From Kordia sp. (GTDB taxonomy: Bacteria > Bacteroidota > Bacteroidia > Flavobacteriales > Flavobacteriaceae): a stretch of DNA of 35,590 bases. The stretch's first letter is position 1. Every line of letters starts with the position of its first letter. Position numbers and translations under genes: made by a program. Shown here one piece after another: positions 26,308 to 35,190 of the stretch. The notes under the pieces are model-generated. The model was not told the DNA's origin. It did not search any database and saw only the letters and a program-made list of their open reading frames with translations. The stretch is from the NCBI GenBank assembly GCA_002733415.1, contig NVVR01000031.1, positions 1-35,590 on the forward strand. Direction: 5' to 3'.

Positions 26308-26823
26308 TTAATTCCATAAATCATCATAATTGTCGAAAGAATGATCTTCTAGGTCTTGATAATCATTAAATTCAGTATCTCCATCTTGCTCGTCTTTCTC
26401 CGCTTCAAAAACTTTTTCTGGTGGACTGTCAGGCAATTCACCATGACTATACATTAAGTTAGGGTAGCTGGTGCTTTCAATTGGTTCAGCAATTTCTGCT
26501 AGCTCAATTAGGAAAGTCCACATAGAAAAGAAATCATATACATATATCAATCTTCTTTTGTGTTTCGTAATAATATCGTCTAAAACAGTTTCGTTCATCA
26601 TACGTACAGAGTCACCTCCTTCACTCATGTCGAATAAGGCAATTTCTTCTCCTTGGCTCCACTCTTCATCACTTATATAAAAAGAAGCCATTTCACCACC
26701 ATCAAAACCAAAAGCTTGTACTATGGCATTGTGGAAGTCCTCTGCGGTAGCTTCTGCTTTTACTTCGATGTCTCTAAACACATCATCCTTGTCATCTAAT
26801 ATAACTCTAAAACGGTATATCAT
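26308..26823 (-). CDS. Plasmid pRiA4b ORF-3-like family protein
   Basis: 171 residues. The N-terminal 120 residues (MIYRFRVILDDKDDVFRDIEV, split by strand-like spacing, then FHNAIVQAFGFDGGEMASFY and LIYVYDFFSMWTFLIEL) match the pRiA4b ORF-3 fold, a small alpha/beta domain first seen on plasmids and near transposons but common on Bacteroidota chromosomes. Its function is unknown. The C-terminal 45 residues are strongly acidic (many Asp, Glu) and probably disordered. The start is the ATG at 26823: an upstream TTG (26844) overlaps the -7 promoter element. It stands alone on the minus strand. Confidence 0.78.
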   Translation of the reverse strand: MIYRFRVILDDKDDVFRDIEVKAEATAEDFHNAIVQAFGFDGGEMASFYISDEEWSQGEEIALFDMSEGGDSVRMMNETVLDDIITKHKRRLIYVYDFFSMWTFLIELAEIAEPIESTSYPNLMYSHGELPDSPPEKVFEAEKDEQDGDTEFNDYQDLEDHSFDNYDDLWN

Positions 26824-26841
26824 AGTATATAAATTATTTTG

Positions 26842-26849
26842 CAAATATA
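26842..26849 (-). promoter_or_regulatory. -7 promoter element of the pRiA4b-like gene
   Basis: The minus strand reads TATATTTG, an exact TAnnTTTG, 18 bases before the ATG. It rules out the upstream TTG start. Confidence 0.5.
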
Positions 26850-26950
26850 ATTAGTGTTTAGTCGGAAACACAGCAAAACTAAAAATAATTCTCTTAGTAA
26901 TTTTTATATTTTTTAAGAGTCATCTAGTTTTTTTAAAGTAATTAAGTGTT

Positions 26951-26968
26951 AGGTTGAGCTTGTCGAAA
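26951..26968. repeat. Flavobacterial intergenic repeat remnant
   Basis: AGGTTGAGCTTGTCGAAA is the core of a repeat often found between flavobacterial genes. Only one arm is present. Confidence 0.45.
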
Positions 26969-27042
26969 ATATTGTAGTATATCTACGTTTATTAATTTCA
27001 ATAATCTCAGTCTGACAAAAGCCTGCTGTTTATTAGGTATCG

Positions 27043-28062
27043 TTAATTTGTGGTTTTTACTGTTATGGTTTTTAAAACTAAATAAAATTGTAATCCGAAT
27101 AAAATAGCCGATAACAAAAGGTGTAATGGCTGTGTTGTAAATGGGAAATCGAAATAATACATTGTCATTCCAGTAATAATTTCTAAGCCTAATACAAAAA
27201 TGATATAGTTGATTAAGGAGAAATTTAATCCTTGTTTTTTATTTATAATGAATAACCATACATTAATTAAAACAACCAAGATAGATAATGTTCTGTGTAT
27301 ATAAAATTGTGTATTTGGGTTTTGTAGCCACAAATGTTTTTCATAACCAATGGCGATTACCTGTTCGTCAACAAATTGGCGAACTTGAGTTCCTAAAAAT
27401 ACTTGTAGGAATGTTAATAATATGCTACTGATTAATACATATTTAAAAGTACTGGATACCTTAGTAATTTTGTGTTCTTGTGATTTATAAATATTATACA
27501 GTAAGAGGGCAATTATGATAAATGACCCCATCATGTGTATGGTGATTTTATATGGTAATAGGTTAGAGTCAACCACAGTTTTGCCTAACCAGGCTTCAAA
27601 TCCCATTCCTAAAATGACTAAGATACTAGCAATAGTCAAGTGTTTTTTGCTTTTCCATAATCGAAATGACACAAATAATAATATGAGCATTGGGATCCCT
27701 GCAAAAGCTGTAAACAGTCGGTTAATGTATTCTATCCAGGTGTGTGTAGGGTTGAAGGTGTTGTAGCTATGTTTTGTGTTTTTGCTCCAGTTGTTAAGTT
27801 CAAGCGTTTTTGTTGAAGTAAAATTCCTCTTAGCGAAATAGAAAGTATCTTCAATTTGAATTACATAACCTGATTTGTATTGGTGATCAGGTTTAAATTG
27901 AATATCTGCTAGTTCTGTCGGAGGGATATAATATCCAAAACATTTTGGCCAATCAGGACAGCCCATTCCTGAGCCAGTCATTCTTACTACTGCACCAGCG
28001 ATAATGATTAAGTATACACAGACTAATGATATTTTGGCAAGTTTATTAAAACGTTTTAACAT
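27043..28062 (-). CDS. ctaA: Heme A synthase (COX15/CtaA family)
   Basis: 339 residues with about eight membrane helices. It oxidises the C8 methyl of heme O to give heme A for cytochrome oxidase. The first extracytoplasmic loop has the expected Cys pair (GCPDWPKCFG, Cys35 and Cys41). Conserved histidines are His176 (TIHMMGS), His256 (YIHRTLS) and His314 (QPLHLLL). At the first heme-ligand region the sequence is HTWIEYINRL: Glu111 is kept, but the usual E-x-x-H histidine appears as Asn114. I think this is a lineage trait, not damage, but I could not check. The gene is alone here; no ctaB or oxidase genes are nearby. Confidence 0.9.
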   Translation of the reverse strand: MLKRFNKLAKISLVCVYLIIIAGAVVRMTGSGMGCPDWPKCFGYYIPPTELADIQFKPDHQYKSGYVIQIEDTFYFAKRNFTSTKTLELNNWSKNTKHSYNTFNPTHTWIEYINRLFTAFAGIPMLILLFVSFRLWKSKKHLTIASILVILGMGFEAWLGKTVVDSNLLPYKITIHMMGSFIIIALLLYNIYKSQEHKITKVSSTFKYVLISSILLTFLQVFLGTQVRQFVDEQVIAIGYEKHLWLQNPNTQFYIHRTLSILVVLINVWLFIINKKQGLNFSLINYIIFVLGLEIITGMTMYYFDFPFTTQPLHLLLSAILFGLQFYLVLKTITVKTTN

Positions 28063-28174
28063 TTAGTGATAGTTAGATGTTTGTAATTGTTGTGAGTTGA
28101 ACTTGAATTCGATTTTTTTTAAAAAAAACACTAAAGTTTGCTTCTAGTTACTTGATACCCGAACATTCTTAATT

Positions 28175-29602
28175 CTAAATTGGTGTCAATCCAAGCGCTA
28201 TCCCTTTTTTAAGCATTAGTGCTTTTGCTTCTTTGTAGTCATTGGAAATCTCACCCTCAAGAATAGCTTCTTTTATTGCTTCTTTAATTTGACCAATTTC
28301 CCTACATGGTTTTAAATTAAATGTTTCCATTATTTCTTCACCTGTAACAGGTGGTTGGAAATTTCTGACCTGATCACGTTCTTCTACTTCAACAATCTTG
28401 TCGCGAACAATTTTAAAATTGTTGTGATAGCGTTTGAATTTTTTAGTGTTTTTAGTAGTGATGTCAGCTTCACAAAGGGTCATTAAATCCTCAATATTTT
28501 CTCCAGCATCAAAAACTAATCGTCTTACAGCAGAATCGGTAGTGTTGTTATCAGCAATAACAATTGGTCGAGAACTCATTAACACCATTTTCTGAACGAA
28601 TTTCATTTTATCATTCAATGGCATTTTAAGTCTTTTAAATAATTTATACACCATTTTTGCTCCCACGAACTCATGTCCGTGAAAAGTCCAACCTACTTTT
28701 TTACTAAACTTTTTAGTTGGTGCTTTCCCAATATCATGTAATAAAGCAGCCCAGCGTAACCATAAGTTATTAGTTGTTTTAGCAATATTATCAACGACTT
28801 CCAAAGTGTGATAAAAATTGTCTTTATGTAGTTGCCCTTCTACTTCGTCAACTCCTTTTAAAGCAATTAATTCAGGTAGTATATGAGCTAATAAACCAGT
28901 TTCTTCTAGTAATAAAAAACCAATAGAAGGTTTTGGGCTATTCATTATTTTATTTAACTCATCAATTATACGTTCTTTAGTAATGATGTTGATGCGTTCA
29001 TGATTACGTGATATCGCTTGCAGTGAATCCAATTCAATTCTGAAATTTAGCTGGGTAGCAAAACGTATCGCACGCATCATACGTAATGGATCATCAGAAT
29101 AAGTGATGTCCGGATTTAACGGTGTTTTTAACAGTTGTTCATTTAGGTGAAGCATACCATTAAAAGAATCTAGTAAGTCACCAAAATTATGTTCTGAAAT
29201 ACTTAATGCTAATGCGTTTATGGTAAAGTCTCTTCTGTTTTGATCGTCTTCTAAAGTACCGTTTTCAACAACAGGATTTCTACTGTCCTTAGCATACGAT
29301 TCTTTACGAGCGCCAACAAATTCTATTTCAATATCATCAGCGCGTAACATTGCTGTTCCGTATGTTTTAAAAACTTGAACTTTTGGTTTGTTAGGTAGGA
29401 GTGAAGCTACTTTTTGAGCCAACTCAATACCACTACCAACTGCTACAACATCGATATCTTTGGCGTCGCCTCTTTTTAAAATAAAATCTCTTACAAATCC
29501 CCCAATTACATAGGAGTCAATATTTAAAATAGCAGCTGCTTTTTGTATAGTATTGAAAATTGGATGTGTAAGTGCTTCTTTAAAGTTTTTATGTTGTGAC
29601 AT
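28175..29602 (-). CDS. cca: CCA tRNA nucleotidyltransferase with HD domain
   Basis: 475 residues. It adds or repairs the CCA end of tRNAs, essential here because none of the three tRNA genes in the window encodes CCA. The polymerase head has GGFVRD (34-39) and the catalytic Asp49/Asp51 in DAKDIDVV. Further signatures are RRDFTINALALSI and DPLRMMRAIRFATQL. A C-terminal HD domain is present (HTLEVVDNIAK, then ALLHDIGKAPTK), as in many bacterial enzymes of this class. Its ATG shares one base with the TAA of the upstream tsaC gene (TAATG), so the two are translationally coupled. Confidence 0.94.
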   Translation of the reverse strand: MSQHKNFKEALTHPIFNTIQKAAAILNIDSYVIGGFVRDFILKRGDAKDIDVVAVGSGIELAQKVASLLPNKPKVQVFKTYGTAMLRADDIEIEFVGARKESYAKDSRNPVVENGTLEDDQNRRDFTINALALSISEHNFGDLLDSFNGMLHLNEQLLKTPLNPDITYSDDPLRMMRAIRFATQLNFRIELDSLQAISRNHERINIITKERIIDELNKIMNSPKPSIGFLLLEETGLLAHILPELIALKGVDEVEGQLHKDNFYHTLEVVDNIAKTTNNLWLRWAALLHDIGKAPTKKFSKKVGWTFHGHEFVGAKMVYKLFKRLKMPLNDKMKFVQKMVLMSSRPIVIADNNTTDSAVRRLVFDAGENIEDLMTLCEADITTKNTKKFKRYHNNFKIVRDKIVEVEERDQVRNFQPPVTGEEIMETFNLKPCREIGQIKEAIKEAILEGEISNDYKEAKALMLKKGIALGLTPI

Positions 29603-30162
29603 TATTTTCTGATGATTGTCACCAAGCCAGCACTACTTAATTTAATAATTGATGAAGGTTTGGAATATTTTTTTTCGCGATGTAAATTTACAACATAGTC
29701 GACACCTTTTAAAATATCATTGCTTATTTCTGAAAATGATTTTGGACTAGGTTGTCCAGATAGATTTGCTGAGGAAGAAACGATTGCTCCGTTAAGCTTT
29801 CGGATTAATTGAAAACAAAACTCATCATCAGGGATCCTTATAGCTAGTGAATTGTCGCTTGCAATTAAGTTGGATGCTATGTTTTTTGGGTTGTCATAAA
29901 TAATAGTAGTAGGGTTTTCGGCTACATCAATAATATCTAATGCAACTTCAGGAATGTCTTTTATATACTTAGAAAGCATTCTTTCGTCAGCAACCATGCA
30001 TATTAATGCTTTACTATCGGTACGTTTTTTTAAAGCGTATATTTTTTTAACTGCTTCAGGGTTGCTAGCATCACAGCCTATTCCCCATAAAGTGTCAGTA
30101 GGGTAGAGGATAAGTCCTCCGTTTTTTAGGTGCTCTATACAGTTTTTAAGTTCTTGATGCAT
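29602..30162 (-). CDS. tsaC: L-threonylcarbamoyladenylate synthase (Sua5/YrdC/TsaC)
   Basis: 186 residues, the short single-domain form. It makes threonylcarbamoyl-AMP from threonine, bicarbonate and ATP for the t6A37 modification of ANN-reading tRNAs. Signatures: YPTDTLWGIGCDASNP near the N-terminus, ALKKRTDSKALICMV (the KR ATP-binding motif) and SSANLSGQPSP near the C-terminus. It overlaps cca by one base at its stop codon and starts 33 bases after the epimerase gene, so it may be read through from the polysaccharide block. Confidence 0.93.
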   Translation of the reverse strand: MHQELKNCIEHLKNGGLILYPTDTLWGIGCDASNPEAVKKIYALKKRTDSKALICMVADERMLSKYIKDIPEVALDIIDVAENPTTIIYDNPKNIASNLIASDNSLAIRIPDDEFCFQLIRKLNGAIVSSSANLSGQPSPKSFSEISNDILKGVDYVVNLHREKKYSKPSSIIKLSSAGLVTIIRK

Positions 30163-30195
30163 TAGTTTTGATATTTTTGAATTTAAAGCTAGAAA

Positions 30196-31212
30196 CTACA
30201 AGTTGTAATACTTTTTATACCAATCAATAAATAACTTAACGCCATCTTTTATTGTAGTTTTTGGTTGATAATCATAGTCATTTATTAACTCAGAAACATC
30301 AGCCCATGTTTTAGCAACATCCCCTGGTTGAATCTCCATTAGTTCTTTTTTGGCAGTAATACCTAAGTTAAATTCTATTTCATTAATAAAGTCGAGTAGT
30401 TTTTCAGCTTTATTGTTTCCGATATTATATATTTTATATAATTCTTTGGAGTTTAATCGTGCAGTTATATCTTTTTCTAATATTCTTACTACTCCTTCTA
30501 CAATATCTCCAATAAAAGTAAAATCCCGCTCCATTTCACCATGATTAAAAACCTTTATAGGTTTGCCTTTAGTCATTGCATCAGCAAATAAAATTGCAGC
30601 CATATCTGGTCTTCCCCATGGCCCATAAACAGTAAAGAAGCGTAGGCCTGTAGTAGCGAAACCGAATAAATGACTGTATGTATGTGCCATTAGTTCATTA
30701 CTTTTTTTTGTAGCAGCGTAAAGACTAATTGGTTTTTCAACACGATCTTTTGTTGAAAAGGGAATTTTTTCATTCAATCCATAAACACTTGAGCTGCTTG
30801 CGTAAACTAGATGTTTTATTTGGAAATTTCTACAGTTTTCAAGTAGATTTATATAACCAACTATATTACTTTCTACATAGGTGTGTGGGTTTTCGATACT
30901 GTATCTAACACCAGCTTGTGCTGCAAGGTTACAAACAGTATCAAAATTATTATTTTTAAAAATTTCAGTTAAGTTATCTCGATCCTCTAAACCAATTCGT
31001 ATGAATTTAAAAGAACCATTTGAGGATTCATTTAAAAAAACTGAAGCTTGATCTTTTGCTATTCCTAAATCGTTTAAACGGGCATATTTTAATTCTACAT
31101 CATAATAGTCATTAATATTATCAATACCAACTACATTGTGTCCTTTTTCTACTAGAACTTTAGATAAATGATGACCAATAAATCCAGCTGCTCCAGTTAC
31201 TAAAATTTTCAT
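30196..31212 (-). CDS. NAD-dependent epimerase, UDP-glucuronate 4-epimerase type
   Basis: 338 residues, extended short-chain dehydrogenase fold. The NAD-binding motif is GAAGFIG (7-13), the catalytic Ser is in ASSSSVYG (138-145), and Tyr165/Lys169 form YxxxK in SLYAATKKS. The DNINDYYD segment and FFTVYGPWGRPDMA are typical of the UDP-glucuronate epimerases that make UDP-galacturonate for capsules (LspL/Cap1J group). This is supported by the UDP-glucose 6-dehydrogenase gene 50 bases upstream, whose product would be its substrate. Cytosolic. Confidence 0.88.
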   Translation of the reverse strand: MKILVTGAAGFIGHHLSKVLVEKGHNVVGIDNINDYYDVELKYARLNDLGIAKDQASVFLNESSNGSFKFIRIGLEDRDNLTEIFKNNNFDTVCNLAAQAGVRYSIENPHTYVESNIVGYINLLENCRNFQIKHLVYASSSSVYGLNEKIPFSTKDRVEKPISLYAATKKSNELMAHTYSHLFGFATTGLRFFTVYGPWGRPDMAAILFADAMTKGKPIKVFNHGEMERDFTFIGDIVEGVVRILEKDITARLNSKELYKIYNIGNNKAEKLLDFINEIEFNLGITAKKELMEIQPGDVAKTWADVSELINDYDYQPKTTIKDGVKLFIDWYKKYYNL

Positions 31213-31262
31213 ATATGTATATTTTGAATTTAAGTTTTTTTTTAATACCCCTTTATATAACC

Positions 31263-32588
31263 TTAATTCTTTCCTATTTGAAAGTATTCAAAACCTTCTT
31301 CTTTTAAATCAAATGAATTATATTGATTTCTGCCATCAAATATAATTTGGTTTTTTAAATGTTTTTTAATTTCAGAGAAGTCAGGCGCTCTAAACTCTTT
31401 CCATTCTGTTAGTAAAATTAAAGCATCTGAATTTTCTAAAGCTTTGTATTTAGAATCTACATATTCTATATTTTTTATATCAGTTAAATAATGTTCTTTT
31501 GCTTCTTTTATTGCTTTAGGGTCGTATGCTTTAATTGAAGCACCTCTCTTTGTTAGTTCTTGGACAACATAAATAGCAGGTGATTCTCGCATATCATCAG
31601 TTTCTGGTTTGAAAGATAAGCCCCATAGAGCAAAAGTTTTACCTGTCAAATTTTCCCCGAATTTTTTAATAACTTTATTAGCGATGACAAATTTTTGAGC
31701 GTTATTGACTATTTCAACCGATTTTATCAATTTTGCATCATATCCATTTTCTTGAGCAATTTTTGTTAAAGCTTTTACGTCTTTAGGGAAGCATGATCCA
31801 CCATATCCTGCTCCTGGGTAAATAAAACTATAACCTATTCTAGAGTCAGAACCAATGCCAATTCTTACTTTATTAGCATCAGCTCCAACTAATTCACAGA
31901 TGTTAGCTATTTCATTTATAAATGAAATTTTAGTAGCCAACATTGCATTTGCGGCATATTTAGTCATTTCGGCAGATTTAATATCCATTTCAATTAGCCT
32001 ATCATGATTGTGTAAAAACGGAGCGTAAAGTTTTCGCATTACTTTAAATCCTAAATTACTATCGGCTCCAATAACGACTCTGTCTGGCTTCATGAAATCT
32101 GAAATAGCAGCTCCTTCTTTTAGAAACTCAGGGTTTGATACAACGGTAAACTCTATATTAAGCCCCCTTAAATTAAGTTCTTTTTGAACTGTTTTTTTTA
32201 CTTTGTCAGCAGTCCCAATTGGCACGGTAGATTTGTCAACAATTACGATAGAAGAATTCATTTCTTGTCCAATTTGTTTCGCTACTGCTAGAACATATTG
32301 TAAGTCTGCTGCCCCGTCACTCCCCATAGGTGTTCCTACAGCAATAAACACTGCGTCTGAATTAGATAAGCTATCTTTTAAGGTCGTGCTAAAATGTAAA
32401 TTACCCAAGTTAGAGTTTTTAAGAACCATTTGAGATAATCTTGGTTCATAAATAGGTATAATTCCTTTTTTTAGATTTTCAATTTTTTGTTTGTTTATAT
32501 CTACGCAAGTAACATTGTTTCCCATTTCAGAAAAACAAGTTGCAGATACAAGTCCTACATAGCCAGTTCCTATAATAGTTATATTCAT
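31263..32588 (-). CDS. ugd: UDP-glucose 6-dehydrogenase
   Basis: 441 residues, full length. It oxidises UDP-glucose to UDP-glucuronate with two NAD+ in the cytosol. The Rossmann motif is GTGYVGL (7-13). The active site includes EFLKEGAAISDF (154-165), Lys220 in NAMLATKISFINEIAN and the nucleophile Cys266 in GYGGSCFPKD. The C-terminal domain includes LWGLSFKPETDDMRESPA. Its own promoter lies just upstream, and the epimerase gene follows. GDP-mannose dehydrogenase is an alternative for the family, but the neighbouring epimerase favours UDP-glucose. Confidence 0.92.
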   Translation of the reverse strand: MNITIIGTGYVGLVSATCFSEMGNNVTCVDINKQKIENLKKGIIPIYEPRLSQMVLKNSNLGNLHFSTTLKDSLSNSDAVFIAVGTPMGSDGAADLQYVLAVAKQIGQEMNSSIVIVDKSTVPIGTADKVKKTVQKELNLRGLNIEFTVVSNPEFLKEGAAISDFMKPDRVVIGADSNLGFKVMRKLYAPFLHNHDRLIEMDIKSAEMTKYAANAMLATKISFINEIANICELVGADANKVRIGIGSDSRIGYSFIYPGAGYGGSCFPKDVKALTKIAQENGYDAKLIKSVEIVNNAQKFVIANKVIKKFGENLTGKTFALWGLSFKPETDDMRESPAIYVVQELTKRGASIKAYDPKAIKEAKEHYLTDIKNIEYVDSKYKALENSDALILLTEWKEFRAPDFSEIKKHLKNQIIFDGRNQYNSFDLKEEGFEYFQIGKN

Positions 32589-32650
32589 TTATTTTATTAT
32601 TAAGTTAGTTTCTTGTAAAATTCATCTCTAAATAAGATGTAAGTTTTATA

Positions 32651-32680
32651 CAAAAGTAATTTTTTAGTAGTAAGATTCAA
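32651..32680 (-). promoter_or_regulatory. Promoter of the ugd-epimerase unit
   Basis: The minus strand has TTG (32680-32678), 19 bases, TACTTTTG (32658-32651). The -33 part lies in the last codons of the preceding gene. The start is expected near 32645, leaving a leader of about 57 bases. Confidence 0.55.
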
Positions 32681-34385
32681 TTAATAATACGGCTAAAATC
32701 CAAAAACTGATAAAATATAAGGGTTTGGGTATCTTTTCTTTGTCATTGAATTTAGGTATAGATTTACCTATGATGATTATAGAATAAGCAATTATAAATA
32801 TAATATTATTAGTAAAGGGTGAAAAAGAGAAACCTAATAATGAAACAATAAATATAGAAAACAGGAAAAGCCATTCTTTATAGGGGCTTCTATTTAAAAA
32901 GCAAAACATCATAATTAATAAAGGGGTGAAAACTTGTAAATAAAGAATTATAGGTTTCCAATAAATGGTTTTTCTTAAAATAATTTCATCTGTAATATTG
33001 AATAGCCTCCAATTACCAGAAATATTATTGAAATATTCATTAAAAGATAGGTTATGATAACTCGAGTAAAAATATGTCAAGATTAATGGTAAAAATATGC
33101 CAATGTAAAATCTTATCTGTTTTTTTAGCTTTACTTCTCTTCTAAAAACATCTATAATTAGAGGAAGAAGAAGAAGAGATGAATATTGCTGTAGTAAGAT
33201 ACTTAGTGATAAAGTGATTCCTGAAATTAATAAAAATAGCGATTTATCTGATTTATGATATTTATTATAAAATGTTATGCACATTAGTTGAAGAGCTAAT
33301 GCAATAGGGTTAATCATTAAATGACTGTCATTAAATAAAACTGTGCAGCATAGAAACAGTGTAGCAAAAAAGAAATTAACCTTTTTTTTAAGTTTATACC
33401 GCTTTAAGATATTATAAATGAAATAAGTACAGAGTAATAATGATCCCCAATAGATGTAAACAGTGGTTAATGACAAATTATTGACCCTACTTATGATGTC
33501 TGTGATTGTATTACACCCTTTATGAATAGTTAAAAGTATTATGATAAGTGTAATGAATTTAATGAGTGTGATAAAAGGTGTCGTTTTAAAAAAATAATTA
33601 AATGTTCTATCATGAATATTTAATTCATACCTACTTAAGTTTTTTTCAATCAGAGTTATATCATAATTAGGATACTTTTTATGAATTACTTTTTTGTATT
33701 TTTTTAGGTTAGTTAGCTTATAACTATTTCTTGTGAATGTAGTTCTCTTTAAAAAAGGAAACTCTCTTTTAATCATCAAGTCCCATTTTTTAGAAGGGTC
33801 GTGAATAAATTTATTATTTTTTTCTGTAAAAAATGCTGTATGAGTAAAACCAGCTTTTGTTAATATTCTTGTTAAACCATGTTCATACTTAAATACAACC
33901 TGCTTTCTTATTTCCTCTTTTTTAACGCTTAATAGAAATTCTCTAAATTCAGAAGATAAAAAGGCTTCTTTATTTATTGCAATAAAATAACTTTGTAAAT
34001 GAGGTGTTATGTCTACAATGTTGTTCGAAAACCCCCAAAAATCTACTTTTTTTAGATCCATTTTGTTAAAAACCTTTTGGAGATCATAAAAAGGTCCATA
34101 ACAGGAGTCATTGGCTAAAATAATTTGATCGTAATCTTGAAGAATACCCAATTCATCAGCTTTTAGATAGGCTTTTTTGTATGATCCAAAATCATATTCC
34201 CCATGTCTATCATGAATATTATATTTTGTTAGACCATTTAGCTTACTGATTTCCTCTTCGCTATATTTACAATCGGCAGAAAATATAATGTCAGAAACTT
34301 TGCTAAGTTCTGTGAGATAATAAATTACATAATCATCAATTATGTTGTCTGGGTCAAAAGATGAAAATAAAGTTAGTCGCTTCAT
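32664..34385 (-). CDS. RgpF-like glycosyltransferase domain fused to a polytopic membrane domain
   Basis: 573 residues. Residues 1-250 resemble the rhamnan synthesis F (RgpF) domain: YDFGSYKKAY, DYDQIILANDSCYGPFYDL (84-102), DFWGFSNNI (115-123) and HLQSYFIAINKEAFLS (129-144). Such domains act in rhamnose-containing cell-wall polysaccharides. From about 265 to the end there are roughly nine or ten membrane helices with short loops, reminiscent of GT-C or polymerase-type proteins, with no motif I can assign. No stop or frameshift separates the parts, so the fusion looks real. It is followed by ugd and the epimerase on the same strand, which places it in a surface polysaccharide locus. Function of the fusion is inferred. 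Confidence 0.75.
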   Translation of the reverse strand: MKRLTLFSSFDPDNIIDDYVIYYLTELSKVSDIIFSADCKYSEEEISKLNGLTKYNIHDRHGEYDFGSYKKAYLKADELGILQDYDQIILANDSCYGPFYDLQKVFNKMDLKKVDFWGFSNNIVDITPHLQSYFIAINKEAFLSSEFREFLLSVKKEEIRKQVVFKYEHGLTRILTKAGFTHTAFFTEKNNKFIHDPSKKWDLMIKREFPFLKRTTFTRNSYKLTNLKKYKKVIHKKYPNYDITLIEKNLSRYELNIHDRTFNYFFKTTPFITLIKFITLIIILLTIHKGCNTITDIISRVNNLSLTTVYIYWGSLLLCTYFIYNILKRYKLKKKVNFFFATLFLCCTVLFNDSHLMINPIALALQLMCITFYNKYHKSDKSLFLLISGITLSLSILLQQYSSLLLLPLIIDVFRREVKLKKQIRFYIGIFLPLILTYFYSSYHNLSFNEYFNNISGNWRLFNITDEIILRKTIYWKPIILYLQVFTPLLIMMFCFLNRSPYKEWLFLFSIFIVSLLGFSFSPFTNNIIFIIAYSIIIIGKSIPKFNDKEKIPKPLYFISFWILAVLLIESYY

Positions 34386-34524
34386 TATTATAAAAAAAAT
34401 ATTCGGTAAGTTAGTTTAGTATAAATTTATTTATGTCAAATTTTTCAAAGCCCATTACTTTGAAGTAAGTCCCCAAAACCAATTTTGAAACAGAAAAAGG
34501 TTTAGCAATATTTAAATAGTTCAA

Positions 34525-35185
34525 TTATTTTTTATTTTCTAAAGATTGAAGGTTAACTAAATTGGTATAGGTGCCTCCAAGGTTAATTAGTTCTTGATGT
34601 GTGCCTTGCTCAACGATTTTCCCTTTTTTCATAACCACAATTAAGTCTGCATTTTGTACTGTTGACAATCTATGTGCAATGACTAATGATGTTCTGTTTT
34701 TCATCATGTTTTCTAGTGCATCTTGCACTATTTTTTCAGACTCAGTATCTAAAGCTGATGTTGCTTCATCTAAAATCATAATGGGAGGGTTTTTCATTAC
34801 CGCTCTTGCAATTGCAATTCGTTGCCTTTGACCGCCAGATAACATTCCACCACCATCACCAACAGGATTATTATATTTTTTAGGAAACTCGGAAATAAAA
34901 TCATGTGCATTTGCGATTTTTGCAGCATGGAATATTTCGTTTTCACTTGGGTTGTTTATTCCTAATGAAATATTATTTTTAATTGAGTCATTAAATAGTA
35001 TTGAATCTTGTGCAACAATACCCATTTGTTGTCTGAGTGACTTTGTGGTAACGTCTTTTATGTCAACGCCGTCGAAAGTAATATTTCCTTTAGTAGTGTC
35101 ATAAAACCTAGTGACTAAGTTTGCTAAAGTAGATTTTCCACTTCCAGACTCTCCAACCAAAGCTACAGTTTTTCCTTTGTTGGGG
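34525..35185 (-). CDS. ABC exporter (MsbA-like), C-terminal nucleotide-binding domain only
   Basis: About 220 residues of an ABC exporter ATPase domain. Walker A is GESGSGKST, the signature LSGGQRQR, Walker B IMILDEATSALD and the switch His is in VIAHRLSTV; the tail EQGTHQELINLGGTYTNL is the MsbA/LmrA type. The six-helix membrane domain that should precede it (at higher coordinates) is missing. Homology begins at about NKGKTVALVG. Codons before that belong to a different, phage-like gene in another frame. The 5' end is therefore an artificial or recombinant junction, not a start. The 139 bases between this gene and the RgpF-like gene show only a small TTACTTTGAAGTAA hairpin. Confidence 0.85.
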
Positions 35186-35190
35186 CTGAC
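35163..35190. other. Junction between chromosomal and phage-like sequence
   Basis: On the minus strand the phage-like frame reads ESTTWSAPT and, without a gap, the ABC exporter homology begins at GKTVALVG in another frame. Base composition changes here from about one quarter to over 40 per cent G+C by hand count. No target-site duplication or inverted repeat marks it. Confidence 0.65.
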
